Positions 1-8,074 of a stretch of 64,000 nucleotides of DNA are shown in pieces. Source of the DNA: VRUE01 sp963699215 (GTDB taxonomy: Bacteria; Actinomycetota; Thermoleophilia; Solirubrobacterales; 70-9); NCBI GenBank assembly GCA_963699215.1, contig OY969422.1:186001-250000 (forward strand), in the 5' to 3' direction. The notes under the pieces are model-generated. The model searched no databases and was not told the origin of the DNA. It saw only the letters and a list, made by a program, of their open reading frames with translations. A program made the translations under genes and the position numbers. Each line of letters opens with the position of its first letter. Within the stretch, counting starts at the first letter, position 1.

Positions 1-231
1 CTGACGCTCGGCTACACGACCTACGAGCCCGCAAACGCGATGATCGAGATCCGCAAGGGGTCGAGTCGCATAGCGACGATGCGTCGACAGCTCGGTCGCA
101 GCGGCGTCCTGCGAATCGTCAAGAACCTCAGCGACGGCAAAGCCCCCAAGCGGCTCACGATCCGCCTGGATATCCCCGGCTCACCCGGCTACTGCGGTAA
201 GTACGAGACGGAAAAGGTCCGCGTCCACTAG
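1..231 (+). CDS. Unidentified protein, C-terminal 76 residues (5' truncated by window)
   Basis: Frame 1 is open from the first base to TAG at 229-231, so this is the end of a gene starting outside the window. An internal ATG at 40 is unlikely to be the true start because the frame stays open upstream. The visible 76 residues are basic, with alternating hydrophobic and polar stretches that suggest beta strands, and contain one Cys near the end. I recognise no family. It converges with the esterase gene, and the two stop codons share the palindrome CTAG (228-231). Confidence 0.5.
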   Translation: MTLGYTTYEPANAMIEIRKGSSRIATMRRQLGRSGVLRIVKNLSDGKAPKRLTIRLDIPGSPGYCGKYETEKVRVH

Positions 232-872
232 CTCGGCAGGGTCGTCGCCAGCCACTCGCCTGCCGCTCGCAGGTGGGCGGGATCGATCCGATGGCCGATG
301 TCCGACTCGTGGTACTCGACCTCGAGCCCTCCCGCTTCCAGTTGCCCGCGGGCTTGGTGGGCTAGATCGACGCCGATAATCGGGTCGGATCGACCATGGG
401 CGATGAAGGCGGGGGTGTCGCGCCGGTCCTCGAAGTGAGGCTGCCAGCCCTCGACCCCAGGGACGAAGCCGCTGAAGGCGAGGATTCCGCTCACCGGCGG
501 GCGACCGGCGTCGAGCGCCGTCGCGTAGCTCATCACCGAGCCCATCGAGAAACCGCCGAGAACCGTATGGGTGGGCGGGATCGCCGTCTCCTCCCAGAGC
601 CGATCGTGGAACTCGGCGAGAGCGCCCCGGGCGGCATGGAAGGTGTCGTGGTCGGGATAGCCGAACTGGGGAACCAGATACCAGTGGTACCCCGGCGAGC
701 CCGGCAGCTTCAGCGGCGCCCGCGGCGTGACGACCAAGAGCCGCCGGTCGGGATCGAGCGCACCGGCTAGGGCGAGGAGGTCCCCCTCGTCGGTCCCGCG
801 CCCGTGATGCAGAACCAGCAGCCCGTCAGGGTCGCCCGCAGCCGGTCGCTCCCGGTAGACGAGCGGCTCCAT
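228..872 (-). CDS. Alpha/beta hydrolase, carboxylesterase/phospholipase type
   Basis: Predicted cytoplasmic serine hydrolase of the phospholipase/carboxylesterase (YpfH-like) group, 214 aa. Visible features: the N-terminal LLVLHHGRGTDEGDLL strand and oxyanion region, the nucleophile elbow GGFSMGSVMS (G-x-S-x-G), an acid in AHGRSDPIIGV, and the catalytic His in SDIGHRIDP near the C terminus. Length fits the family (about 200-220 aa). The ATG at 872 lies 2 bases beyond the prfB stop, so it probably rides on the prfB transcript. The substrate cannot be told from sequence. Confidence 0.85.
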   Translation of the reverse strand: MEPLVYRERPAAGDPDGLLVLHHGRGTDEGDLLALAGALDPDRRLLVVTPRAPLKLPGSPGYHWYLVPQFGYPDHDTFHAARGALAEFHDRLWEETAIPPTHTVLGGFSMGSVMSYATALDAGRPPVSGILAFSGFVPGVEGWQPHFEDRRDTPAFIAHGRSDPIIGVDLAHQARGQLEAGGLEVEYHESDIGHRIDPAHLRAAGEWLATTLPS

Positions 873-874
873 GG

Positions 875-1994
875 CTAGCCGGCCGAGGAAGCCGCGGTCT
901 TGTTCAGGTAGTCGCGGATGAAGTCGTCGATGTCGCCGTCGAGGACGCGCTGCGCGTCGCCCACCTCGTGCCCGGTGCGGTGGTCTTTGACCCGCTGGTC
1001 GGGATGGAGGAAGTAGCTGCGGATCTGCGAGCCCCAGGCGACGTCCTTGACCTCGCCCCGCTCCTTCGCCAGAGCCTCGGCCCGTTTGCGCTCCTCGAGC
1101 TCGATCAGCTTCGAGCGCAGCAGCTGCATCGCCACCGCCTTGTTCTGGGTCTGCGAGCGCTCGTTCTGGCATTGGACGACGACCCCGGTCGGGAGGTGGG
1201 TGATCCGCACCGCCGAGTCGGTCTTGTTGACGTGCTGGCCGCCGGCGCCGGAGGCCCGGTAGGTGTCGACGCGCAGATCGGCGTCGTCGATCTCGACCTC
1301 GACGCCCTCGTCGACCAGCGGCCCGACGTCGACCTGGGCAAAGCTGGTGTGGCGCCGCGCCGAGGAGTCGAAGGGCGAGATCCGCACCAGCCGGTGGACG
1401 CCGCGCTCGGCGGCGAAGAGCCCGTAGGCGTTCTCGCCGCGGGCGACGAAGGTGGCCGACTTGAGGCCGGCCTCCTCCCCCGGCGAGGCCTCCTTCATCT
1501 CGACCTCGAAGCCACGCCCCTCGGCCCAGCGCAGGTACATCCGCAGCAGGATCTCGGCCCAGTCCTGGGAGTCGGTGCCGCCGGCCCCGGCGTGCACCGA
1601 GACGACCGCGTCGCCGCCGTCGTACTGACCGCTGAACAGGCGGGCCTCTTCGAGCTCGGCCAGGCGCTGTTCGACCGAGGCCATCTGGGTCGCCAGCTCG
1701 GTGGCCATCTCCTCGTCCTCGGCGGCCATCTCGGCCAGCTCGCCGAGGTCGCCGGCCTCGGACTCCAGCTCGGCGAACGTCTTCAGCTTGCGCTGGGCGC
1801 GCGCGTGGGCGGCAGAGGTGCGCGCCGCCGCCGCCTGGTCGTCCCAGAAGCCGGGTCGGCCCATCTCCTCCTCGAGCCGCTCGGCTTCGTCCCGCAGCGA
1901 GGCCGGGTCAAAGGTAGTCCGCGAGCAGCTTCAACTGCTCGCGGATCTCGGCGAGCCGCGCAGGAACCGATTCGGTCGAGGCAGCATCGGCCAT
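875..1994 (-). CDS. prfB: Peptide chain release factor 2, made by programmed +1 frameshift
   Basis: RF2 recognises UGA and UAA and releases the finished peptide. Translation starts at ATG 1994. A 28-codon leader ORF ends in TGA at 1910-1908, and a +1 shift at CTT TGA C continues into the long frame, giving about 372 aa. The main frame has the RF2 anticodon-mimic SPF (about residues 206-208, in RISPFDSSARRH) and the GGQ peptidyl-transfer motif (about 251-253, in ASGAGGQHVNKTDS). Length matches RF2 (about 365). Reading only the long frame from an internal ATG at 1864 would lose the first 43 residues. The frameshift provides autoregulation: low RF2 raises shifting. Confidence 0.96.
1907..1913 (-). 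promoter_or_regulatory. prfB programmed +1 frameshift site (CTTTGAC)
   Basis: On the minus strand the leader reads TAC CTT TGA C. CTT is codon 28 of the leader, in phase with ATG 1994. The slippery Leu codon followed by UGA-C is the classic RF2 recoding site. I see no strong internal Shine-Dalgarno (AGGGGG type) in the bases before it, unlike E. coli prfB, so stimulation may rest on the poor UGAC stop context alone. Confidence 0.93.
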
Positions 1995-2003
1995 GCCCAC
2001 AGG

Positions 2004-2894
2004 TTATTGGGCGGGCACGGACGCACCCGGCTCCGCCGGCGCCCGGGCTCCGACGATCCAGGTCGAGGCCGGCGCGACCACGCCGTCGGGGCCGTCGAAC
2101 TCAGCCAGAGCCTCGCGCAGGTCGCGCGAGATCTTGGGACGGATCTCGTCGATGCGGTCTTCCCAGAGTCGCAGCACCTCGCCGGCCGGTCCGATCGCCA
2201 TGTTGAACTCGACCGCGTGGTCGAGGTCGTTGCCGATCTTGAGCGGCAGATCGCAGCGCCGCAGCGAGATCTGCTCGAAGCCGGCGATCTTGAGCTGCTC
2301 GCTGACCGTGTCTGCGTTCGCCATCGAGAACGGGCCGGGTCCGCAGGTCGGCTCGTCGCTCTCCTCGGGATGCTCGAGGTACTCCTCGACGACCAGCTCG
2401 GCGCGGCGCACCCAGTCGTTGTCGAGCTTGCGACGCCAGACGACGGCGCAAAACCTGCCCCCGGGGACGAGCGCGGCGCGGACGTTGCGAAACGCCTGCA
2501 CGGGGTTGGCGAAGAACATGATTCCCATCCGCGAGAAGGCATAGTCGAAGCTCTCCGCGAACTCGGTGACCTGGACGTCGCCGGTCACGAAGCGTACGTT
2601 CGGCATGCCCTCGGCCTCGTTGCGCGCCTGCTCGACGAACGGCTCGGCGACGTCGATGCCGACCGCTTCGCCATCGGGGCCGACCAGCGCCGCCAGCCGC
2701 TGCGTCGTGTCGCCGAAGCCACAACCGAGATCGAGCACCTTCTCTCCCGGCTGCGGCGGGTGCGCTGCCATCGCCGCCTCTCCGTGGGCGCCGAGCCCCG
2801 CGGTCACCAGCTCGCGAAACTCGACGAAGCGCTCGAACAGCGGCCCGCTCCAGGCCTCAGTCGCCTCCCTGTTGGATGTGGCGATCTCCTCCAT
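2004..2894 (-). CDS. Class I SAM-dependent methyltransferase (UbiE/MenG-like)
   Basis: A 296-aa methyltransferase. SAM motif I is clear in VLDLGCGFGDTTQRLA, followed by the acidic end of strand 2 (AVGIDVAEPFVEQAR) and post-motif GDVQVTEF. The C-terminal half is a typical Methyltransf_11/25 lid. ATG 2894 was chosen because the protein-like sequence begins there; the longer open frame upstream (to 3143) is Arg-rich shadow sequence of the neighbour. It overlaps the end of the SnoaL-like gene by 38 bp, suggesting translational coupling. The substrate is unknown; small-molecule or quinone-type methylation is possible. Confidence 0.85.
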   Translation of the reverse strand: MEEIATSNREATEAWSGPLFERFVEFRELVTAGLGAHGEAAMAAHPPQPGEKVLDLGCGFGDTTQRLAALVGPDGEAVGIDVAEPFVEQARNEAEGMPNVRFVTGDVQVTEFAESFDYAFSRMGIMFFANPVQAFRNVRAALVPGGRFCAVVWRRKLDNDWVRRAELVVEEYLEHPEESDEPTCGPGPFSMANADTVSEQLKIAGFEQISLRRCDLPLKIGNDLDHAVEFNMAIGPAGEVLRLWEDRIDEIRPKISRDLREALAEFDGPDGVVAPASTWIVGARAPAEPGASVPAQ

Positions 2895-3270
2895 CGCGTG
2901 AATGGTACGCCTGCCACGCCGCCTCGCGATCGTCGTACGGCCGCCAGCTGCGCACCCTGTGGTCGCGCAGCTCGAACAGCCAAGCCATCTCCTCGGTCGA
3001 GGCGTGCGAGCCGTCCTCCTCCCAGCGCCAGACCCGCCTGACCAGGGCGAGAGCGTATTCCTCGTCCTCGAATAGTTCCTCCAGCTCGATCGTCTGCTGC
3101 ACCCCGCCCGGCGGCCGCGTCGCCCAAAGCCGCGCCGCCTCACGACCCTTCCGCAAGCCCTTCATGGAGTGCAGCTCGACCTCGGGATCGAGCGCCTCGA
3201 CGAACGCGTCCAGATCGCGCTCGTTGAAGGCGCGGATGAACTCGCGGACGGGGTCTACGCCCCGTGGCAC
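2857..3270 (-). CDS. SnoaL-like / nuclear transport factor 2 fold protein
   Basis: A protein of about 137 aa with the start of the NTF2-like cone fold: VREFIRAFNERDLDAFVEAL followed by LDPEVELHSMKG and a later aromatic strand (VWRWEEDGSHAS). This pattern is typical of small SnoaL-like proteins, which are either minor enzymes or ligand binders. The best start is GTG 3270, which overlaps the secA stop by 16 bp; no ATG is available in frame nearby. Located between secA and the methyltransferase with overlaps on both sides, so it is probably in one operon with them. Function unassigned. Confidence 0.7.
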   Translation of the reverse strand: MPRGVDPVREFIRAFNERDLDAFVEALDPEVELHSMKGLRKGREAARLWATRPPGGVQQTIELEELFEDEEYALALVRRVWRWEEDGSHASTEEMAWLFELRDHRVRSWRPYDDREAAWQAYHSRDGGDRHIQQGGD

Positions 3271-6092
3271 TTCTTGTACTTTTTCCCGCTCCCACACCAG
3301 CAGGGGTCGTTGCGGCCGATTTCCTTCTCGCGCTCGTCCTTGACCACGGTCTCGATCGCCTCCGGCGCCGGGGCGCCGTTCGGCCTCGCGGTCCCTTCGG
3401 TGACGCTGACCGCGCCGGCGCCCGCCGCCACCTGCTGCAGCGCCGAGGGCTGGGCTTCGGGCGTGCCGCCGGAGTAATCGAGGGCGGTCGGCCCGCCGCC
3501 GTTGCCGCCGAAGGCGCCGTCGAGCTGCGAGGGATCGACTTCGATCTGGGCGTTGAAGACCAGCTTGCTGAATTCCTCCCAGATCGAGTGCATCAGCTCC
3601 TCGAACATCGCGAAGCCTTCGTTTTTGTAGGCGACCAGCGGGTCGATCTGGGCAAAGCCGCGCAGGTGGATGCCCTCGCGCAGGTAGTCCATGTCGTAGA
3701 GGTGCTCGCGCCAGCGGTTGTCGATGACCTGGAGCAGGATCGAACGCTCCAGGTAGCGCATCAGCTCCTCGCCGAGCTTCCCCTCGCGATCGTCGTAGGC
3801 GCTCATCGCGTCTTCGTCGAGCGCGTCTTTGAGCTTTTCGCGGTCGACCGTCTCCACCGACATCGAGCCGACCTCGACGCTCACCGGCCAGATCTGGCGC
3901 AGCTGCTGCTCCATGCCGGGCATATCCCACTCGTCGAGCTCGTCGCCCGGCGTGTACTCGTCGACCAGGCGCTCGATCACCCCCTCCAGCTCGTCGCGGG
4001 CGATGTCCGACATGTCGCGGCCTTCGAGGATCTCGCGGCGATATCTGTAGACGACGCGGCGCTGCTCGTTCATCACGTCGTCGTACTCGAGCACCCGTTT
4101 GCGGATCAGGAAGTTCTGTTCCTCGACCTTCTTCTGCGCGCCCTCGACGGTTTTGGTCAGCATTTTGGCCTCGAGCGGCATCTCCCCGCCCTCCTCGTCG
4201 ACGGGACCGAGGCGGTCGAGAATTTTGTAGATCCGGTCGCCGGCGAAGAGACGGATCACGTCGTCTTCGGCGGAGAGGAAGAAGCGCGTCTCCCCCGGGT
4301 CGCCCTGCCGCCCCGAGCGGCCGCGCAGCTGGTTGTCGATACGGCGCGATTCGTGGCGCTCGGTGCCGCAGATGTAGAGACCACCGAGCTCGCACACCTC
4401 CTCGGCCTCGGCCTTGCACTGCGGCTCCAGCTCGGCGATCTTCGCCGCCAGCGCCTCCTCGTAGCCATCGTCGCCGGGACTCAAATCCTGCTTTTTCAGC
4501 TCTTTATGAGCCATGTGGTCGGGGTCGCCGCCGAGCTTGATGTCGACGCCGCGACCGGCCATGTTGGTGGCGATCATCACCGCGCTCCGGCGCCCGGCTT
4601 CGGCGATCCGCTCGCCCTCTCGCTGCGCGTGCTCGGGCTTCGCGTTCAGCACCGCGTGCTCGACCCCGTGGCGCTTGAGCTCGTCGGAGATCATCTCCGA
4701 GACCTCGACCGAGACGGTGCCGACGAGGATCGGCTGCCCCTTCTCGTGGCGGGCGACGATCTCCTCTAGAACCGCCTTCCACTTGCCGTCCTTCGTCTTG
4801 AAGATCTGGTCGTTTTGGTCGGCGCGGACCATCGGCTGGTTGGTCGGGATCTCGACCACCGGCACTTTGTAGATCTTCATGAACTCGGTCGCCTCGGTCA
4901 GCGCCGTGCCGGTCATCCCGGAGAGCTTGTCGTAGAGCCGGAAGTAGTTCTGCAGGGTGATCGTGGCGAGCGTCTGGTTCTCCTCGCCGATCGCCACGCC
5001 CTCCTTCGCCTCGACCGCCTGGTGCAGCCCCTCCGACCAGCGCCGGCCCTCGAGGATGCGGCCGGTGAACTCGTCGATGATCATCGCCTGGCCGTCGACG
5101 ACGGCGTAGTCCTTGTCTTTTTTGTAGAGCGACTCGGCCTTGAGCGCCTGGCTCAGGTGGTTGACGAGGCTGCCGTGCTCACTCAGGTAGAGGTTGTCGA
5201 CTCCGAGGAACTCCTCGGCGCGCTTGACGCCTTTCTCGGTCGGCGAGACGGTCTTGTGCTTCTCGTCGAATTCGTAGTCGTACTCGGCCTCGGAGGTGTC
5301 TTTGGACTCACCCAGCGAGCGCAGCCGGTCTTTCGCCGGGACGCCCACCATCTGGCGCGCGAGCCGGGCGAACTGGTAGTAGATCTGCGCCGCCTGTTCG
5401 GGGGCGCCGGAGATGATCAACGGCGTCCGCGCCTCGTCGATCAGGATGTTGTCGACCTCGTCGACGATGGCGAAATGGTGGCCCCGCTGCACACAGTGCT
5501 CCAGCGCTTCGGCCATGTTGTCGCGGAGGTAGTCGAAGCCGAACTCGGAGTTGGTGCCATAGACGGCGTCGCAGGCATATTTGACCTGCCGCGCAGCGTG
5601 GTCGTCGGCGTCCTGGATCGCCGCGACGCTGACCCCGAGCATGTCGTACACCGGTTTCATCCATTCGGCGTCCCGTCGCGCCAGGTAGTCGTTGACGGTG
5701 ACTACGTGGACGCTCTCGCCGCCGAGCGAGTTGAGGAAGACCGCCAGCGTCGCGGTCAGCGTCTTGCCCTCTCCGGTCTTCATCTCGGCGATCGCGCCGT
5801 CGTGCAGGACCATGCCCCCGATCAGCTGCACGTCGAAGTGGCGCTGGCCGATGCTGCGACGCGCCGCCTCGCGGGTCAGCGCGAAGGCCTCAGGCAGGAG
5901 GTCGTCGAGCGACTCCCCCCCGCGGGCGCGCTCGCGCAGCGAGTCGGCCTCGGCCCGCAGCTCATCGTCGCCGAGCAGCTCCATCTCGGGCTCGATCCCG
6001 TTGATCGCCGAGGCCCGCTTCTCATAGGCCTTGAATTTGCGACCCTCTCCCACGCGCAGGGCGCGCGTAACCATGTCCCGGGCATTCGCCAT
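3255..6092 (-). CDS. secA: Preprotein translocase ATPase SecA
   Basis: Motor ATPase that drives unfolded preproteins through SecYEG at the membrane. 945 aa, full length for SecA. Visible: Walker A in MKTGEGKTLTATLAVFLN, DEAD-type Walker B DEVDNILIDEARTPL, the helicase motifs MTGTALTEATEF and GRGVDIKLGG, QLRGRSGRQGDPGE, and a C-terminal zinc ligand set CWCGSGKKYKKCHG (C-x-C-x8-C-H). The C-terminal linker is low complexity. It starts at ATG 6092. The gap to the next upstream gene (6093-6158) holds no gene. Confidence 0.98.
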   Translation of the reverse strand: MANARDMVTRALRVGEGRKFKAYEKRASAINGIEPEMELLGDDELRAEADSLRERARGGESLDDLLPEAFALTREAARRSIGQRHFDVQLIGGMVLHDGAIAEMKTGEGKTLTATLAVFLNSLGGESVHVVTVNDYLARRDAEWMKPVYDMLGVSVAAIQDADDHAARQVKYACDAVYGTNSEFGFDYLRDNMAEALEHCVQRGHHFAIVDEVDNILIDEARTPLIISGAPEQAAQIYYQFARLARQMVGVPAKDRLRSLGESKDTSEAEYDYEFDEKHKTVSPTEKGVKRAEEFLGVDNLYLSEHGSLVNHLSQALKAESLYKKDKDYAVVDGQAMIIDEFTGRILEGRRWSEGLHQAVEAKEGVAIGEENQTLATITLQNYFRLYDKLSGMTGTALTEATEFMKIYKVPVVEIPTNQPMVRADQNDQIFKTKDGKWKAVLEEIVARHEKGQPILVGTVSVEVSEMISDELKRHGVEHAVLNAKPEHAQREGERIAEAGRRSAVMIATNMAGRGVDIKLGGDPDHMAHKELKKQDLSPGDDGYEEALAAKIAELEPQCKAEAEEVCELGGLYICGTERHESRRIDNQLRGRSGRQGDPGETRFFLSAEDDVIRLFAGDRIYKILDRLGPVDEEGGEMPLEAKMLTKTVEGAQKKVEEQNFLIRKRVLEYDDVMNEQRRVVYRYRREILEGRDMSDIARDELEGVIERLVDEYTPGDELDEWDMPGMEQQLRQIWPVSVEVGSMSVETVDREKLKDALDEDAMSAYDDREGKLGEELMRYLERSILLQVIDNRWREHLYDMDYLREGIHLRGFAQIDPLVAYKNEGFAMFEELMHSIWEEFSKLVFNAQIEVDPSQLDGAFGGNGGGPTALDYSGGTPEAQPSALQQVAAGAGAVSVTEGTARPNGAPAPEAIETVVKDEREKEIGRNDPCWCGSGKKYKKCHGA

Positions 6093-6158
6093 TTGTCAAG
6101 GGTAGCGACTGGGCCGCGATCGCTCCCAGCCCAGTCGCTTCTAGATCGCCTGTCCGAG

Positions 6159-6866
6159 CTACACCAGGTCGGTCACTGTGACCGGTGTGAATAGACCTCC
6201 TAGATCTGTTCCTTTGACTGTCAGATCGACATCCCACTGACCGGCGTTGGTTGTTCCAATCCCGCACATTCCATGTTTTTCCACATGAATGTTCTGGAAC
6301 GTCCCGACGATGTCGAAATCGTTGGCTCCATTTGTTGTGGTTATCACGCGCGCGCCCGGTAGACCAGCCTGTGGTCCGATTGTGTATGTACACCAGGACA
6401 TCGCCTCGTCAGCGGGTCCAAAATATACGTGCTTTTCAATCTGCTGACCGACTGGACACACTATGTCAGAGAAGAGTGCATACCGATCAACCCCGACTGT
6501 GTTCCCAATGTGGAATACAAAGTCGCAGCCGTTCATTGTGATTGTCGCCTTACGAGGCCCCGGAAACGCTGTGCAGTTGGCGTTGTTGTAGTGGGGCGTG
6601 ACTGTGATTGTCGTTGCACCTTGTGGAATGGGCTGGTGCGGTGTCACGTCGTATTGATGCCCTGTATATATAGTTCCTTGGCATTCGATTTTTTCGCCGA
6701 ACATTGTTGTGGCGTTCTGGCCAATGCCTGTTTCGAACATGTCCAGTGTCACCGGACCGTCCGAGGTAATCATGCCTTGTTCGTCCTGGTCAGCCGACGC
6801 AGTCATCACGCTCACTGCAAATATCGAAACCAGCGCGACCGCCAGAGTCAAGAGATACCGAGTCAT
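6159..6866 (-). CDS. AT-rich orphan gene for a secreted cysteine-containing protein
   Basis: 235 aa with a clear Sec signal peptide (MTRYLLTLAVALVSIFAVSV then cleavage near TASADQ). The mature part is beta-rich and Thr/Gly-rich with about six Cys (for example in IECQGTI, NANCTAF, MNGCDFVFH, DIVCPVG, SWCTYTI), consistent with disulfides in an extracellular fold. Base composition is visibly lower in GC and freer in third position than all neighbours, which suggests transfer or relaxed selection. SD AGGAGG lies 5 bp before ATG 6866. It resembles the gene at 45483-46094 in architecture and composition. I recall similar orphan secreted families in Solirubrobacterales but assign no function. Confidence 0.75.
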   Translation of the reverse strand: MTRYLLTLAVALVSIFAVSVMTASADQDEQGMITSDGPVTLDMFETGIGQNATTMFGEKIECQGTIYTGHQYDVTPHQPIPQGATTITVTPHYNNANCTAFPGPRKATITMNGCDFVFHIGNTVGVDRYALFSDIVCPVGQQIEKHVYFGPADEAMSWCTYTIGPQAGLPGARVITTTNGANDFDIVGTFQNIHVEKHGMCGIGTTNAGQWDVDLTVKGTDLGGLFTPVTVTDLV

Positions 6867-6893
6867 GTTTCCTCCTTCGAAAATGGGTTCCGT

Positions 6894-6928
6894 CCCCTCC
6901 GGAACGGCACCATGCCCTTGCGGAGGGG
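6894..6928 (-). other. 5'UTR hairpin before the secreted-protein gene
   Basis: Eight-base perfect arms (cccctccg 6894-6901 and cggagggg 6921-6928) close a 19-nt loop that contains a smaller ggca/tgcc dyad. It lies 28 bp upstream of ATG 6866, inside the expected leader. It may modulate translation or mRNA stability. It has no T-run, so it is not a classical terminator. Confidence 0.3.
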
Positions 6929-6967
6929 CCTTATCGAATGAGGAATTTACTGAACCTCAATATAAAT

Positions 6968-6984
6968 TGACTATTACTTATTCG
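6968..6984 (-). promoter_or_regulatory. Upstream motif shared with the second AT-rich secreted-protein gene
   Basis: The plus strand reads tgactattacttattcg. The other AT-rich gene has tgactattataatattcg at 46166-46183, also on its upstream side. On the minus strand both contain TAATAGTCA, which in the second copy is part of a TATAAT-like -10. It overlaps the raiA stop codon. A shared promoter is inferred only from the two-copy match. Confidence 0.35.
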
Positions 6985-7328
6985 GCGGTGCGGCCGCGCA
7001 TCTGATTGACGAGCCGCCTGGTCTGCCGACGCTTACGACGCAGCGCCCGGTGCTTCTTGACCTGGCGCCGGATGTCCTCGGCGAGCTCGTGGATCGTGTG
7101 CGGCATCTCAGGAGATGCCTCCTTGGCGTGCAGGGTGACGCCCTTCAGTCGCAGCGTTGCCTCCGCCACCTGGCTGTCGGCAATCGCCGGATTCCGCTCC
7201 TCCCAAACCGTGACGTCAAGCGTCGCCAGCTCGGAGACCTGCCTGCCAACCCGGCGGAATCGCTTGAGGACATGTTCCCGCAGCTCGTCGTCAGCTTCGA
7301 CGTTGCGCCCGCGCACCTCGATCCGCAT
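6978..7328 (-). CDS. hpf: Ribosome hibernation promoting factor, short form
   Basis: RaiA/HPF/YfiA family, about 116 aa, binding the ribosomal A and P sites in slow growth. The N terminus MRIEVRGRNVEADDELREHV is the beta-alpha start of the S30AE fold, and the C-terminal tail is strongly basic. Start ATG 7328 is set by a perfect AGGAGG seven bases upstream; the nine extra residues to 7355 have no such site. It lacks the C-terminal dimerisation domain of long HPF. The gap to comF (7329-7394) contains no gene. Confidence 0.9.
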   Translation of the reverse strand: MRIEVRGRNVEADDELREHVLKRFRRVGRQVSELATLDVTVWEERNPAIADSQVAEATLRLKGVTLHAKEASPEMPHTIHELAEDIRRQVKKHRALRRKRRQTRRLVNQMRGRTAE

Positions 7329-7394
7329 AACTGGCCTCCTCTTCTGGGTCTGCACCGATGCTACGCCTATACCCGGTTGTGGGCAAGATCCTCT

Positions 7395-8018
7395 TCACAG
7401 ACGCCGTGTGAAGGTGATTCCGACGACCCGAATTGCGCCGGCCTGTCGTAGAGCTTGCGCGCAAGCGGAGAGCGTGGCGCCGGTGGTGAGGACGTCGTCG
7501 ACGAGAAGGACGCTGCGGGGAACCTCGCCGCGGACTTGGATCAGCGGTGGATGGCCGATGCGCTGGGCGCGGCGCCTACCCACCTGGCGGCCGCCGCCGC
7601 GACGAGCCAGGCAGGCGCGGGTCGGCAGGTCGGCCCGCTCAGCGAGCGCCGCGGCGATCTCGGCGGCCGGGTCGAAGCCGCGCAGCGCCGAGCGCAGCGG
7701 GGCGGTGGGAACGGGGACGATCGTGCCGCTCAGCAGCGCGCCCGGCGCCAGCCAGTGGACGCGGTCGGCCATCAGCCCGGCGACCGGCAGTAGGCGGCGG
7801 AACTTGAGCGCCGCCACGAGGTCGCGGGCGATGCCCTCGTGCGCGGCGGACGACCAGGCGCGGTCGAGGCCGTGAGCGCCGGCGCCGGCAAGGGGCTCTG
7901 CCGCGGCGAGCCGCCGCGCGCAGCGCGTGCAGAGGACCGCCTGCGGGCGGCACGTCCGTCCGCAGGCGGCGCAGAGCGGCGGCACGAGGCCAGCGGCGAC
8001 TGCGTGGAGGAGCTTCAT
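7395..8018 (-). CDS. comF: ComF family phosphoribosyltransferase-like protein
   Basis: 207 aa. The N-terminal zinc ribbon is CAACGRTCRP then CTRCARR (two C-x-x-C pairs). The C-terminal PRPP-binding loop is VLLVDDVLTTGATLS, the type I phosphoribosyltransferase signature. ComF proteins act in the cytosol in DNA uptake or DNA metabolism in competent bacteria; a role here is inferred only from family. No other competence gene is in the window. It starts at ATG 8018; the 56-bp gap to the next gene is GC-rich with small dyads and no ORF. Confidence 0.88.
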   Translation of the reverse strand: MKLLHAVAAGLVPPLCAACGRTCRPQAVLCTRCARRLAAAEPLAGAGAHGLDRAWSSAAHEGIARDLVAALKFRRLLPVAGLMADRVHWLAPGALLSGTIVPVPTAPLRSALRGFDPAAEIAAALAERADLPTRACLARRGGGRQVGRRRAQRIGHPPLIQVRGEVPRSVLLVDDVLTTGATLSACAQALRQAGAIRVVGITFTRRL

Positions 8019-8074
8019 GGCCCGATCGTGCGGGCCGGCGGCGCGCGCGTGGCGCGCAGGACGTCAAATGTCTG

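Noticed and set aside
968..2206. Long plus-strand frame antisense to prfB
   Set aside because: Arg/Pro/Leu-rich shadow of a GC-rich gene; the prfB reading has full motifs.
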